Assembly (NCBI RefSeq): GCF_048270095.1 | Contig: NZ_JBLWTL010000002.1 | Coordinates: 159,118-223,117, forward strand | DNA: 64,000 bases | Origin: Maricaulis sp048270095 | Lineage (GTDB): Bacteria; Pseudomonadota; Alphaproteobacteria; Caulobacterales; Maricaulaceae | Direction of reading: 5' to 3' | Shown here: one piece after another, positions 1-7,985 of the stretch | Numbering within the stretch: the stretch's first letter is position 1 | Layout of the letters: every line of letters begins with the position of its first letter | Notes under the pieces: model-generated | Seen by the model: the letters and a program-made list of their open reading frames with translations, nothing else | The model's database searches: none | What the model was told of the DNA's origin: nothing | Translations under genes and position numbers: made by a program

Positions 1-209
1 GTCGGATCGCGCATCCACAACAGCATGTCGGAATGCAGATCGGCGACGCGCAGGCTGTCGTGCAGGGCCGTCGCCTCGGCCGAGATGGCGTAGGGCTCGT
101 GGGCGGTGACGGCATTCATGTCGTGGTCGAGCTTGGCCGGAAGGACGCCGAATACGCCGATGGCGACGGCCACCAATAGGGCCGCGGCCACTGCCAGAAT
201 AATACGCAT
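1..209 (-). CDS. Membrane dipeptidase (peptidase M19), N-terminal fragment
   Basis: Only the first 69 codons are in the window; the gene runs off the left edge. The product begins with a hydrophobic segment (MRIILAVAAALLVAVAIGVF) that looks like a signal peptide or membrane anchor. The sequence LRVADLHSDMLLWMRDP follows at about residues 53-69. This matches the start of the zinc dipeptidase (M19, renal dipeptidase) fold, where the HxD pair binds metal. Known members cleave dipeptides outside the cytoplasm. The ATG at 209 is preceded by a GGGGGA ribosome-binding site. The family call rests on this short stretch only. Confidence 0.6.
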   Translation of the reverse strand, partial: MRIILAVAAALLVAVAIGVFGVLPAKLDHDMNAVTAHEPYAISAEATALHDSLRVADLHSDMLLWMRDP

Positions 210-267
210 CTCATTCCCCCGGATCGATTTGAACGCGAGAGTGCCACAGCAAGCGCGGCTTGCAAGC

Positions 268-298
268 AAAAGGGCCGCCCGGTTTGCCGGACGGCCCT
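268..298 (-). terminator. Rho-independent terminator of the three-repeat protein gene
   Basis: An inverted repeat, AGGGCCGtCCGG with loop CAAA and its complement, is followed on the minus strand by TTTT. It lies 26 bases past the stop codon of the minus-strand gene ending at 324. Confidence 0.8.
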
Positions 299-323
299 CT
301 CAATGCAGTCGATGCTGTCAGGT

Positions 324-1661
324 CTATTCGCTGTAGAGCTCGGAGATCGACAGGGTGGCCGAGGCGTTATTGCCCTGGCTGTAGGAGCCGATCCAGATGT
401 CATAGACACCGGATGCCGCATTGTCGAAACGAAGCGCCGGGTTCAGGCCGGCATTGCCGCCATCATCATTGCAGAACCAGTTGCCGTTCGGATCATTGAT
501 CAGAAGCGTCGTGTCGGAGCTTGAAGCGGCCGAAATGATCAGCGGCAGGGAACCGGCCGAATAGGTCAGTTCGAAATCAGGCGCAGACGCGACCCAACCG
601 GCACAGCCCGAGCGGACACTATCGGCACGATAGCCACCGCCCGACGTGATGCTGACGCGGTAAGGGTCAGGCTGGAAGCCGGCACGCAGCGAAGCAGTGC
701 CATAGGCGGCCGGGGCCGACATATTGATGCCCGACTGCGGACGCGGTTGCGGGCGGGGCTGTGGACGGGGCTGCTGGCCCGCGACCTGGCCGATTTCCGA
801 GATCGACAGGACCGAGGTCGCATAATCGCCCTGGGAATAGGAACCGACCCAGATATCGTAACGGCCGGTCGCCAGATTGGCCAAGGTAACCAGAGGATTG
901 AGGCCATTGCCGCTATCATCGTCGCAATACCAGTTGCCATAGGCGTCATTGACCACGAGCGTGGTGTCCGAGCTGGACACGGCACCAATGGTCAGCGTGT
1001 CAAAATTGCCGGCGGTGTAGTTGACGGAGAAATCCGGCGCGTCGGCGATCCAGCCGCGGCAGGAACTGCTCATCTGAGCGGCGCTGCGAGTGCCGCCAGA
1101 GGTCACATTCACCGTGTAAGGATCAGGCGTGAAGCCGGCCCGCAGATTGGCGCTGCCAAAGGTCGCTGGCGCATTGGTATTCGGCACGTTTGACCCGCCC
1201 TGGGTCGCACCGATTTCCGACACCGAGAGAGTCGTGGCGGCGTAATCGCCCTCGGAATAGGAGCCGATCCAGACATCATAGCGACCGGAACGTGGATTGT
1301 TGAGCTGGACCAGAGGGTTGAGGCCCTGACCGCTATCATCGTCGCAATACCATTCGCCATTTGGACCATTGACCAGCAGGGTCGTGTCGGAATTCGACGT
1401 CGCGCCGATCGTCAGATTATAACCGCCGGCAGCGTAATTGACCGAATAATCAGGCGCATTGGCGACCCAGCCGCGGCAGGACGAGGACACATTGCTGGCC
1501 CGGAGCGCACCACCGGACGTGATGCTGACGGTATACGGATCAGGCGTGAAGCCGGCATTGAGATTGACACTGCCATAGGTTGGCGGCGCCGAATAATCCT
1601 GGGCGAGCGCGCCGCCCGCCAGCAGTGCGACAGATGCCGTTGCGAGCAAAAATGCTTTCAT
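324..1661 (-). CDS. Secreted protein with three tandem PPC-like repeats
   Basis: The 445-residue product has a clear signal peptide (cleavage likely after ALA at residue 20). Three homologous units of about 127 residues follow, at roughly 26-151, 165-291 and 316-443. Each contains FxPDPYxVxxTSGG, a W(V/I)AxAPDF/Y motif, SSDTTLLxN, a WYCDDDSGxGLNP-type motif and WIGSYSxGxxA. Each also carries two cysteines (62/106, 201/246, 353/397), suggesting one disulfide per unit. A QPRP-repeat linker at about 297-309 separates units two and three. The units resemble bacterial pre-peptidase C-terminal (PPC-like) beta-sandwich domains, but no catalytic domain is present. It is probably a periplasmic, surface or secreted binding protein of unknown ligand. 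A terminator follows the gene. Confidence 0.8.
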   Translation of the reverse strand: MKAFLLATASVALLAGGALAQDYSAPPTYGSVNLNAGFTPDPYTVSITSGGALRASNVSSSCRGWVANAPDYSVNYAAGGYNLTIGATSNSDTTLLVNGPNGEWYCDDDSGQGLNPLVQLNNPRSGRYDVWIGSYSEGDYAATTLSVSEIGATQGGSNVPNTNAPATFGSANLRAGFTPDPYTVNVTSGGTRSAAQMSSSCRGWIADAPDFSVNYTAGNFDTLTIGAVSSSDTTLVVNDAYGNWYCDDDSGNGLNPLVTLANLATGRYDIWVGSYSQGDYATSVLSISEIGQVAGQQPRPQPRPQPRPQSGINMSAPAAYGTASLRAGFQPDPYRVSITSGGGYRADSVRSGCAGWVASAPDFELTYSAGSLPLIISAASSSDTTLLINDPNGNWFCNDDGGNAGLNPALRFDNAASGVYDIWIGSYSQGNNASATLSISELYSE

Positions 1662-1811
1662 CTTGATTTCCCCTTGAACGATCGCCGGAGGCTCGGCCCA
1701 CCCCGTGCAAGCCGCCCCGGCAGATGCCAGACCCCCATACTAAAGGGTTTTCCGGGTGAACCCTAGCTGAATGAAGGAGTTTTTTTCGATTTCAGGCGCG
1801 GCGATGCGCGA

Positions 1812-2159
1812 TCAGGACTGGCCCGACGCCATCAGGCACGACACCGACGAGGCCAGCACGGCGGGCAGCTCGGCCTCATCGCTGTGCTCACCGCGTTCGA
1901 GTGCGCCGGCGAGGTGACCAAGCCGTTTCAGCCCGACATTCAGGGCCGCACCCCGCAGGCCATGCGCGGCCGCGCGGGCCGACGCCTCATCGCCATCGCG
2001 GCGGGCCTGGATATGTGTGTCCGACAGGGATTGGAAATCGGCGGCAAACTGAAGCTTCAAGGCGGCAAATGTGTCCGGGCCGACCGCGGCAACCAATGCC
2101 CCAACGGCGGCATTGTCGATCTCCGCCTGGTTTCGCCAATCCATCGTCTGGTCCGTCAT
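1812..2159 (-). CDS. Histidine phosphotransfer (Hpt) domain protein
   Basis: This 115-residue protein is made of a single Hpt four-helix domain. The segment AAAHGLRGAALNVGL at about residues 63-77 is the Hpt signature, with H66 as the predicted phosphorylated histidine (compare AHxLKGxxxxxG). Such proteins relay phosphate between a hybrid histidine kinase and a response regulator. No kinase or regulator lies beside it, so its partners are unknown. The ATG at 2159 has an AAGGG ribosome-binding site 9 bases upstream. It points the same way as chrR but is separated by about 145 bases, so it is probably a separate transcript. Confidence 0.75.
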   Translation of the reverse strand: MTDQTMDWRNQAEIDNAAVGALVAAVGPDTFAALKLQFAADFQSLSDTHIQARRDGDEASARAAAHGLRGAALNVGLKRLGHLAGALERGEHSDEAELPAVLASSVSCLMASGQS

Positions 2160-2303
2160 GATCCATACCCTTCACTGATTTTCCGCCAGCCTGTCCGGCC
2201 CGCGATGCGCACGTTCAGTCGCAATGCAAAACCAGATTAGACCGATATCCTGATCAAGCCGTAAACCGCCTGCGGTGTTGACGGGCGCCGGGCCAGCGCA
2301 GGG

Positions 2304-2990
2304 TCAAAGGCCGGTGAAGACCTGCAGCGCCCGCAAGAGCGGATCGTCAAAGCGCAGCTTGCCCTGGGTCAAGGCGAGGCAGATGCACTCTTCGCCCTCG
2401 CCAATCTTGATATCATGGGCGACCTCGGGATCGGCTTCCTCGACATCACCGCGTTCATAACGCTGGTCGCCATCGAGGAATGAGCCCTGCAAGACGAGCG
2501 TCAATTCGGTGCCGCGATGACCATGATGCGGGATGGCGACGCCTGGACGCGCGCGCAACAGCCACAGGCGTTCATCGCTCTCGCCATGCCACAGCATCGC
2601 CTTCCTGAGGCCGGGGCCGAGAAACTCCCAGCGCAGCTTTATGCCTTCCCGGTCGATGAAATCGCACAAGACGGCGGGCAGGCATTCGGGACGGTCGGCC
2701 GGGGCCACGGGCGCCGCCGCAACCGGTGCCGGTTCCGCCCGGGTCCGGGCGGCATCAAACGCCTCATCGAGGGCAAAAATATCATCGGCATCGAAAGCGA
2801 GTTCACCCTTGTCCTCGACGCCTTCCAGCATGGCGCCGCCAATGCGCGCCATCGAGGCGGCATGCGCGCGTGCCGGCACGGACACTTCCAGATGCGAACG
2901 CAACAACATGTCCTGACCCGGCGACATCGGGGCACCGGCGGCATGGTCGAGATACCAGCCCTGTTCGAGGAAATAGCCTCTCCGGCTCAT
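2304..2990 (-). CDS. chrR: ChrR-family anti-sigma factor with cupin domain, zinc cysteines missing
   Basis: The 228-residue product follows the ECF sigma gene with an ATGA overlap, the usual rpoE-chrR arrangement. ChrR binds and inhibits its sigma factor through an N-terminal zinc domain, and a C-terminal cupin is needed for release during singlet-oxygen stress (known from Rhodobacter). The cupin ligand pattern is intact: H156, H158, E162 and H192. The N-terminal domain aligns well (DHAAG, SHLEVSVPARA, GGAMLE), but only one of the four zinc ligands known in Rhodobacter (H6, H31, C35, C38) is kept, as H33. The two cysteine positions are S37 and A40. It may bind sigma without zinc or work differently. 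The family call is firm; the mechanism is open. Confidence 0.85.
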   Translation of the reverse strand: MSRRGYFLEQGWYLDHAAGAPMSPGQDMLLRSHLEVSVPARAHAASMARIGGAMLEGVEDKGELAFDADDIFALDEAFDAARTRAEPAPVAAAPVAPADRPECLPAVLCDFIDREGIKLRWEFLGPGLRKAMLWHGESDERLWLLRARPGVAIPHHGHRGTELTLVLQGSFLDGDQRYERGDVEEADPEVAHDIKIGEGEECICLALTQGKLRFDDPLLRALQVFTGL

Positions 2991-3571
2991 TGCAAATCTC
3001 CAAGGCTGAGTTTCAATTTATCCATCGCCAGACGAATTCGCGATTTGACCGTCCCCAGCGGCAAAACCAGTCGCACCGCGATGTCGCTGTGAGACAGGCC
3101 TTCCATAAAGGCCAGTTCGAGCACACGGCGCTGATCGTCCGGCAGGGTCAGAAGCGCCTCGCTCACGGCACTGGCATCCTGCCCGCGGGCATAAAGCTCA
3201 TCGGCAGCCGGGATCTCGCCAGGCCGCAGGGATGGATCGGTCAGGTCGACGCGATCGGCCCGGGCCAGCTTGCGATACTGGTCGATATGGAGGTTGCGCG
3301 CGATCGTATAGACCCAGGTCGACACGGCGGATTTGGCGACGTCATAGCTCTCGGCGCGACGCCAGATCGCGAGCATGGTGTCCTGGGCCAGATCATCGGC
3401 CTGGGCGGAAGGCAAGCCGCGCCGGACCAGAAAGCCCCGCACGCGCGGTGCGAAATGGTCAAACAGACGGCGGAAGGCCTCGCGGTCCCGGTCGACGCCA
3501 ATGCGCGCGACAAGGTCAGCCAGCTCCGCAGCATCCATCAACCCTGCCTGCGACGGCGCAGCCATCCCCAT
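2987..3571 (-). CDS. rpoE: ECF RNA polymerase sigma factor, RpoE/ECF11 type
   Basis: The 194-residue protein has sigma region 2 (RRLFDHFAPRVRGFLVRRG, then AQDTMLAIWRRAESYD) and region 4 (LPDDQRRVLELAFMEGLSHSDIA followed by a GTVKSRIRLAM helix). It resembles the sigma factor of the singlet-oxygen response. The reading frame is open upstream to 3724. However, a minus-strand promoter with -10 at 3650-3647 puts transcription start near 3640, so the translation start must lie below that. ATG 3571, after an AGGGG ribosome-binding site, gives the usual ECF length; ATG 3565 is also possible. Its own promoter has the motif expected for this sigma class, so it probably activates itself. Co-transcribed with chrR. 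Confidence 0.9.
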   Translation of the reverse strand: MGMAAPSQAGLMDAAELADLVARIGVDRDREAFRRLFDHFAPRVRGFLVRRGLPSAQADDLAQDTMLAIWRRAESYDVAKSAVSTWVYTIARNLHIDQYRKLARADRVDLTDPSLRPGEIPAADELYARGQDASAVSEALLTLPDDQRRVLELAFMEGLSHSDIAVRLVLPLGTVKSRIRLAMDKLKLSLGDLQ

Positions 3572-3646
3572 TCGCCCCTTTTCCAGGCCAGTCCGGCCTC
3601 CTGGCCAGGACGAGTTCAGTATCTGAGCGACAGCGTACATGCCCAG

Positions 3647-3674
3647 ACTACGGCGCCCGCAGCGAGATGGATCA
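3647..3674 (-). promoter_or_regulatory. RpoE-type promoter of the rpoE-chrR operon
   Basis: On the minus strand TGATCC (3674-3669) is followed after exactly 18 bases by TAGT (3650-3647). This fits the TGATCC-N18-TAWR-like motif known for the Rhodobacter RpoE regulon. It points into rpoE, implying autoregulation. Confidence 0.75.
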
Positions 3675-3687
3675 CATGCAGCTGCAG

Positions 3688-3715
3688 TGATCCACGCCGG
3701 GCCGGCGCTCGTAAC
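3688..3715 (+). promoter_or_regulatory. RpoE-type promoter of the amine oxidase operon
   Basis: TGATCC at 3688-3693 is followed after 18 bases by TAAC at 3712-3715, giving a start near 3722 and a short leader to ATG 3750. It is divergent from, and only 13 bases from, the matching motif facing rpoE. The identical hexamer and spacing in both directions make chance unlikely. Confidence 0.8.
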
Positions 3716-3749
3716 CCCTTTCATTGATCACAATTATCGGGCGCGGCCA

Positions 3750-5108
3750 ATGGGTGCACTACAACAGAAGAAACGGATCGCGGTGATCGGCTCGGGAATT
3801 GCCGGGCTGGCAGCGGCCTGGCGCCTGACACTCGATAATCACGTGACCCTGTTCGAGGCGGCCTCCCGACCGGGCGGCCATGCCCATACCGTGGAAGTCG
3901 ATATCGATGGCGCGACCGTCGCTGTCGATACCGGTTTCATTGTCTTCAACCCGGCCAATTACCCCAATTTCACCGCCATGCTGGATCTGCTGGGCGTCGA
4001 GACCTCCCCCAGCGACATGTCCTTCGCTGCCTCGCTCGACAGTCATGGCTTCGAATATTCATCGCGGCCCGAAGGCCTGTTTGCCCAGAAGCGCAATCTA
4101 TTGCGTCCGCGCATGTGGCGCATGCTGCGCGACCTTTTGCGCCTGCACGCGCATTCCAAGGCCCTCGACGCGGCCGCAGAGACGCGCAGCCTCGAGCAAT
4201 TCCTGCGCGATGAAGGCTATTCGCGCACCTTCCGCGACGACCATATCCTGCCCATGTGCGCCGCGATCTGGTCCTCGCCCGTCGCCACGATGCGGGGTTA
4301 TCCGGCCAGCGCCTTCTTCGAGTTTTTCCGCAATCACGGCCTGTTGCAGGTGCTGAACCAGCCCGCCTGGCGCACTGTGACAGGCGGGAGCCGCCACCAT
4401 GTCGAGGCATTGACCGACCTCTTCACCGGCGATTTGCGGCTGTCGACACCGGTCCATTCGGTCACCCGCCAACGTGAATCGGTGACCCTGCATCTCGCCA
4501 ATGGCGGCACCGAGCCCTTCGACGAAGTGGTTTTCGCCTGTCATAGCGACCAGGCGCTGAAACTTCTCGCCGATCCCTCGCCGCAGGAGATCAACCTGCT
4601 CGGCGCTATCCGCTATCGCGACAATATCGCCGTCCTGCATACCGATACGCGGCTGATGCCGCGGCGCAAATCGGCCTGGGCGAGCTGGAATTATCTCGAT
4701 ACGCCGGACCGGTCCGGTCAGGAGCGCATCAGCCTCACCTACTGGATGAACCGGCTGCAGCCGCTGGCGACAACCAGGCCGGTCCTGGTCACCCTCAATC
4801 CCGATCTCGCCCCGGCACCGGAGCACGTCCTGCACACGGATCATTATGCCCACCCCGTATTCGACGCCGCCGCGATCGCGGCGCAGCGGCAGATCCATGA
4901 AATCCAGGGCGATCATCACAGCTGGTATTGCGGCGCCTGGATGGGATCGGGCTTCCACGAGGACGGCCTGCAATCCGGCCTCGCCGTCGCCGAAGCGCTG
5001 GGCGCGCCCACACGCCCCTGGGGACTGGAAGGCATGACCGGACGTATCGTCTGGCCGGACCACATTCCCCTGCGCGCCAATAGCCCAAGCGCGATTGCCG
5101 CCGAATGA
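3750..5108 (+). CDS. FAD-dependent amine oxidase-family oxidoreductase (RpoE regulon)
   Basis: The 452-residue flavoprotein starts with a dinucleotide-binding motif (RIAVIGSGIAGLAAAWRL, residues 9-26) and a RPGGHAHTVEVD motif, typical of the amine oxidase/phytoene desaturase-like NAD(P)-binding family. An upstream in-frame ATG at 3639 would lie before the predicted transcription start, so ATG 3750 is chosen. The gene is first in a tight operon with DUF1365 and a cyclopropane-synthase-like methyltransferase. That trio occurs under RpoE-ChrR control in other alphaproteobacteria. In Rhodobacter, related genes act in making methylated or furan fatty acids under singlet-oxygen stress. A role in modifying membrane fatty acyl chains is inferred; the substrate is not shown by sequence. 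Confidence 0.8.
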   Translation: MGALQQKKRIAVIGSGIAGLAAAWRLTLDNHVTLFEAASRPGGHAHTVEVDIDGATVAVDTGFIVFNPANYPNFTAMLDLLGVETSPSDMSFAASLDSHGFEYSSRPEGLFAQKRNLLRPRMWRMLRDLLRLHAHSKALDAAAETRSLEQFLRDEGYSRTFRDDHILPMCAAIWSSPVATMRGYPASAFFEFFRNHGLLQVLNQPAWRTVTGGSRHHVEALTDLFTGDLRLSTPVHSVTRQRESVTLHLANGGTEPFDEVVFACHSDQALKLLADPSPQEINLLGAIRYRDNIAVLHTDTRLMPRRKSAWASWNYLDTPDRSGQERISLTYWMNRLQPLATTRPVLVTLNPDLAPAPEHVLHTDHYAHPVFDAAAIAAQRQIHEIQGDHHSWYCGAWMGSGFHEDGLQSGLAVAEALGAPTRPWGLEGMTGRIVWPDHIPLRANSPSAIAAE

Positions 5109-5878
5109 CTCCCCTGCCAGCCTCTCTCCTGGACGGCGATGTCGGACACTCACGGCTGGGACCGAAGCGCCACAGCCTGCGCTATCGCATGGCCTCCATC
5201 CTGCTCGATATTGACGGGCCGGATCGGGACCGGATCCGCTCGCCCCTCTTCTCGGTCAATCGCTTTAATCTCGTCAGCTTCCAGGCCCGCGATCACGGGC
5301 GCGGCGAGGCAGAGCTGCGGCCCTGGGTGCAGGACCAGCTGGACGATGCGGCAGCGGATTTCCCGCTGGGCCGGGTGCAGATCCTCGCAGCCCCGCGCGT
5401 GCTCGGCCTGGTCTTCAATCCGGTGACGGTGTTGTTTTGCCATGACCGGTCGGCAGCATTGCGGGCCGTCATCTTCCAGGTCAGCAATTTCCATGGCGGC
5501 CGCCATGCCTACACCTTCGTGCTGCCACGCGCCACCGCGGGAGAGAGCCTGCGCTTTTCCAGCCGCAAGCGCTTCTTCGTCTCGCCCTTCAACGACACCA
5601 ATGGCGAATACCGCTTCCGGCTCGATCGCGATCAGACCGGTTTGCGCCTGGCAATCCAGCTGTATCGCGACGGCGCCTGCGTCCTCAGCGCCGTCCAGAA
5701 ATGCACGATCCGGCCACTGACGACGCGCAATCTGGTCCGCGCCCCGTTTTCGCTGGCCTTCAACACCATCAAGATCGTCGGCGCCATCCTGCTGGAAGCC
5801 CTACGCCTTCGCCTGAAGGGGTTAAGGCTGTATACTCCCCGGCACGGCTCCATCGACACCAGACCCTGGAGACAATGA
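5105..5878 (+). CDS. DUF1365 family protein
   Basis: The 257-residue product overlaps the preceding gene by ATGA and the next gene by ATGA, implying translational coupling. It matches the DUF1365 pattern: SLRYRM near residue 25, an LGLVFNPVTVLFCHD segment near 100-115, then SNFHGGRHAYTF and a KRFFVSPFND motif. No catalytic role is established for this family. It is regularly found between a flavin amine oxidase and a cyclopropane-synthase-like methyltransferase, so a part in lipid modification or stress response is inferred. No signal peptide is visible; a hydrophobic stretch near the C-terminus (FNTIKIVGAILLEALRL) may be membrane-associated. Confidence 0.8.
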   Translation: MTPLPASLLDGDVGHSRLGPKRHSLRYRMASILLDIDGPDRDRIRSPLFSVNRFNLVSFQARDHGRGEAELRPWVQDQLDDAAADFPLGRVQILAAPRVLGLVFNPVTVLFCHDRSAALRAVIFQVSNFHGGRHAYTFVLPRATAGESLRFSSRKRFFVSPFNDTNGEYRFRLDRDQTGLRLAIQLYRDGACVLSAVQKCTIRPLTTRNLVRAPFSLAFNTIKIVGAILLEALRLRLKGLRLYTPRHGSIDTRPWRQ

Positions 5879-7125
5879 TGGATATCTACTCGGATCAGAC
5901 CGGTGATACCGGCCAACCGGAATCCGGCAGCGCGCTGGACCGTTTCATCGCCAACCGTTTGCGCCGGGCCCTGTCGGACCTGGACGCGGCCCATCTCGTC
6001 ATCGAATTGCCATCGGGCTATCGCGTTTCCTGTGGCGACCCGGAAGCGGTTGCCCAGGCCGAATGGCGACTCAAACGCTGGAATGCGCTGTTGCGGCTGG
6101 GCGGAAGCGGCGCGCTGGGCTTTGCCGAAGGTTATGTGAATGACGAATGGGAGACGCCCGATCTGCGCGCCCTGCTCGATGTGCTCGCCCGCGCCTTCGA
6201 CCAGATCAGTGTCGCCCAGGCGAAGGGCGGTCCGAGCCGGATCATCGGCCAAGTCCAGCACTGGCTCAACGCCAATACGCGCAGCGGCAGCAAGCGCAAT
6301 ATCGCCTTCCACTATGATCTGGGAAATGCCTTCTACGCGCTCTGGCTCGATGCGAGCATGACCTATTCCTCGGCCTGTTTCGCGACGCCAGACCAGGGTC
6401 TGCAAGCCGCCCAGGCCGAGAAATACCGCCGGATTTGCGTCGCCGCGCAATTGAAGCCCGGCGATCATGTGCTCGAGATTGGTTGCGGCTGGGGTGGTTT
6501 TGCCGAAGTGGCCGCGCGCGATTTCGGTTGCCGCGTCACCGGCGTCACCCTGTCGACAGAACAGCTGGACTATGCCCGGACCCGCATCGCCCGGGCCGGG
6601 CTGAGCAACCAGGTCGATCTGCAGATCCGTGATTATCGCGATATCGACGAGACATACGACGCCATCGTCTCGATCGAAATGTTCGAAGCCGTTGGGGAGG
6701 CGCACTGGCCGGTCTATTTCGACCAGCTGGCGCATTGCCTCAAACCGGGCGGGTATGCGGCGCTACAGGTCATCACCCTGCGCGAAGCGGATTTCGATCA
6801 TTATCGCGGCACGGTGGATTTCATCCAGAAATACGTCTTTCCGGGCGGCATGCTGCCGCCGCCATCGGCGCTCGCCGGGGAGGCCCGGCGCGCGGGGCTG
6901 GACGATATCGACGCCTGCATGTTTGGCGAAGACTATGCCAACACACTGCAGCACTGGCACGCCGGCTTTGATGCCACATGGCCACAGATCCGCGCATTGG
7001 GCTTTGATGACCGCTTCGCCCGCATCTGGCGCTACTACCTCGCCTATTGCGAAGCCGGCTTCCGTTCGGGGCGCTGCGATGTCGGTCAATTCGTCTATCG
7101 CAAGCCGGCGACCACCCTGTCCTGA
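5875..7125 (+). CDS. Cyclopropane-fatty-acyl-phospholipid synthase family methyltransferase
   Basis: The 416-residue enzyme carries the SAM-binding motif VLEIGCGWGG at about 199-208. It also has the family pattern IAFHYDLGNAFYALWLD (143-159), MTYSSACF (162-169) and VSIEMFEAVGEAHW. These enzymes transfer a methyl or methylene group from S-adenosylmethionine to unsaturated acyl chains of membrane lipids. The start at 5875 overlaps the DUF1365 stop (ATGA), with GGAG upstream; ATG 5878 is an equally possible start. It is third in the RpoE-driven operon. Known RpoE regulons contain such a gene, so lipid alkylation during photo-oxidative or peroxide stress is the likely role. Whether it makes a cyclopropane, methylated or furan precursor cannot be told. 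Confidence 0.85.
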   Translation: MMDIYSDQTGDTGQPESGSALDRFIANRLRRALSDLDAAHLVIELPSGYRVSCGDPEAVAQAEWRLKRWNALLRLGGSGALGFAEGYVNDEWETPDLRALLDVLARAFDQISVAQAKGGPSRIIGQVQHWLNANTRSGSKRNIAFHYDLGNAFYALWLDASMTYSSACFATPDQGLQAAQAEKYRRICVAAQLKPGDHVLEIGCGWGGFAEVAARDFGCRVTGVTLSTEQLDYARTRIARAGLSNQVDLQIRDYRDIDETYDAIVSIEMFEAVGEAHWPVYFDQLAHCLKPGGYAALQVITLREADFDHYRGTVDFIQKYVFPGGMLPPPSALAGEARRAGLDDIDACMFGEDYANTLQHWHAGFDATWPQIRALGFDDRFARIWRYYLAYCEAGFRSGRCDVGQFVYRKPATTLS

Positions 7126-7202
7126 GTCGAGGCTCTGGACCGCGCGCCCGATCCGCCGTCAAATAGGGTGAGGGGCTTGTCAGCCACCGGGAGCGGAGCG
7201 CT

Positions 7203-7985
7203 TTGGCCTGGACGGATCGAATACGCAGTCTTGTGAGTGCCGGCGTGCTGACGCTTGGCTGGCTGTTTCACCCTGCGCCTGCGGCCGCCGATCAGGCGCT
7301 GATTGCCGTGGCGTCGAATTTCGACGCGGCAGCGCGCGCGCTGCAGACCCGTTTTGAGCAAACAGGCGAACACACCGTCTTGATCACGCCCGGCTCGACC
7401 GGACGATTCTATGCCCAGATCCTGCATGGTGCGCCCTTCGATGTATTCCTGTCTGCTGACCAGCTGACGGTGCACCGCCTCGAAGTGCAGGGCCAGACCA
7501 TTTCCGGCACGCAATTCACCTATGCCGTGGGGCATATCGCCCTGTGGTCGGCCGGTGACGCTGACACAGCCGGCCCGATAGAAGACAGGCTGCGTGAAGG
7601 CCGCTACCGCACGCTCGCCATCGCCAATCCGGCACTCGCACCCTACGGCGCAGCCGCCCGTCAGGCGCTGCAAGCGCTGGACTTGTGGTCTCCGGCGCAA
7701 GACCGGCTCGTGACCGGCGAGAGCATTGCAGCCGTGCAGGCGATGCTGATCACCGGCAATGCCGATCTTGGCATCGTGCCGGTCTCCCAATTCGCCGGCA
7801 CAGATATGAGCACCGACCCCGATTACTGGGCGATACCGCAACATCTCTATACGCCGATCCGTCAGGATGCGGTGCTGACCCGGCATGGACAGGACAATCC
7901 GGCAGCGCGGGCCTGGCTGGATTTCCTCGCCAGTCCGGAGGCGCGGGAGATCATCTCGGCCCATGGCTATGGTGTTGTGGATTAA
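7203..7985 (+). CDS. modA: Molybdate ABC transporter, periplasmic binding protein
   Basis: The 260-residue protein has a signal peptide (hydrophobic core VSAGVLTLGWLF, cleavage near AAA-DQ). The ModA pattern follows: VAVASNF-like start (IAVASNFDAA), GSTGRFYAQILHGAPFDVFLSAD, LAIANPALAPYGAAA and ADLGIVPVSQ. It captures molybdate in the periplasm for ModBC. The start is TTG at 7203, preceded by a GGGAGCGGAG ribosome-binding region. The stop overlaps the modB ATG (TAATG). The transporter would supply the Mo cofactor genes found at 35-39 kb. No ModE site was recognised in the 77-base gap upstream. Confidence 0.9.
   Translation: MAWTDRIRSLVSAGVLTLGWLFHPAPAAADQALIAVASNFDAAARALQTRFEQTGEHTVLITPGSTGRFYAQILHGAPFDVFLSADQLTVHRLEVQGQTISGTQFTYAVGHIALWSAGDADTAGPIEDRLREGRYRTLAIANPALAPYGAAARQALQALDLWSPAQDRLVTGESIAAVQAMLITGNADLGIVPVSQFAGTDMSTDPDYWAIPQHLYTPIRQDAVLTRHGQDNPAARAWLDFLASPEAREIISAHGYGVVD

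Noticed and set aside
3572..3724. N-terminal extension of the sigma factor up to 3724
   Set aside because: The predicted promoter starts transcription near 3640, and the extension has no sigma-factor similarity; ATG 3571 has an AGGGG site.
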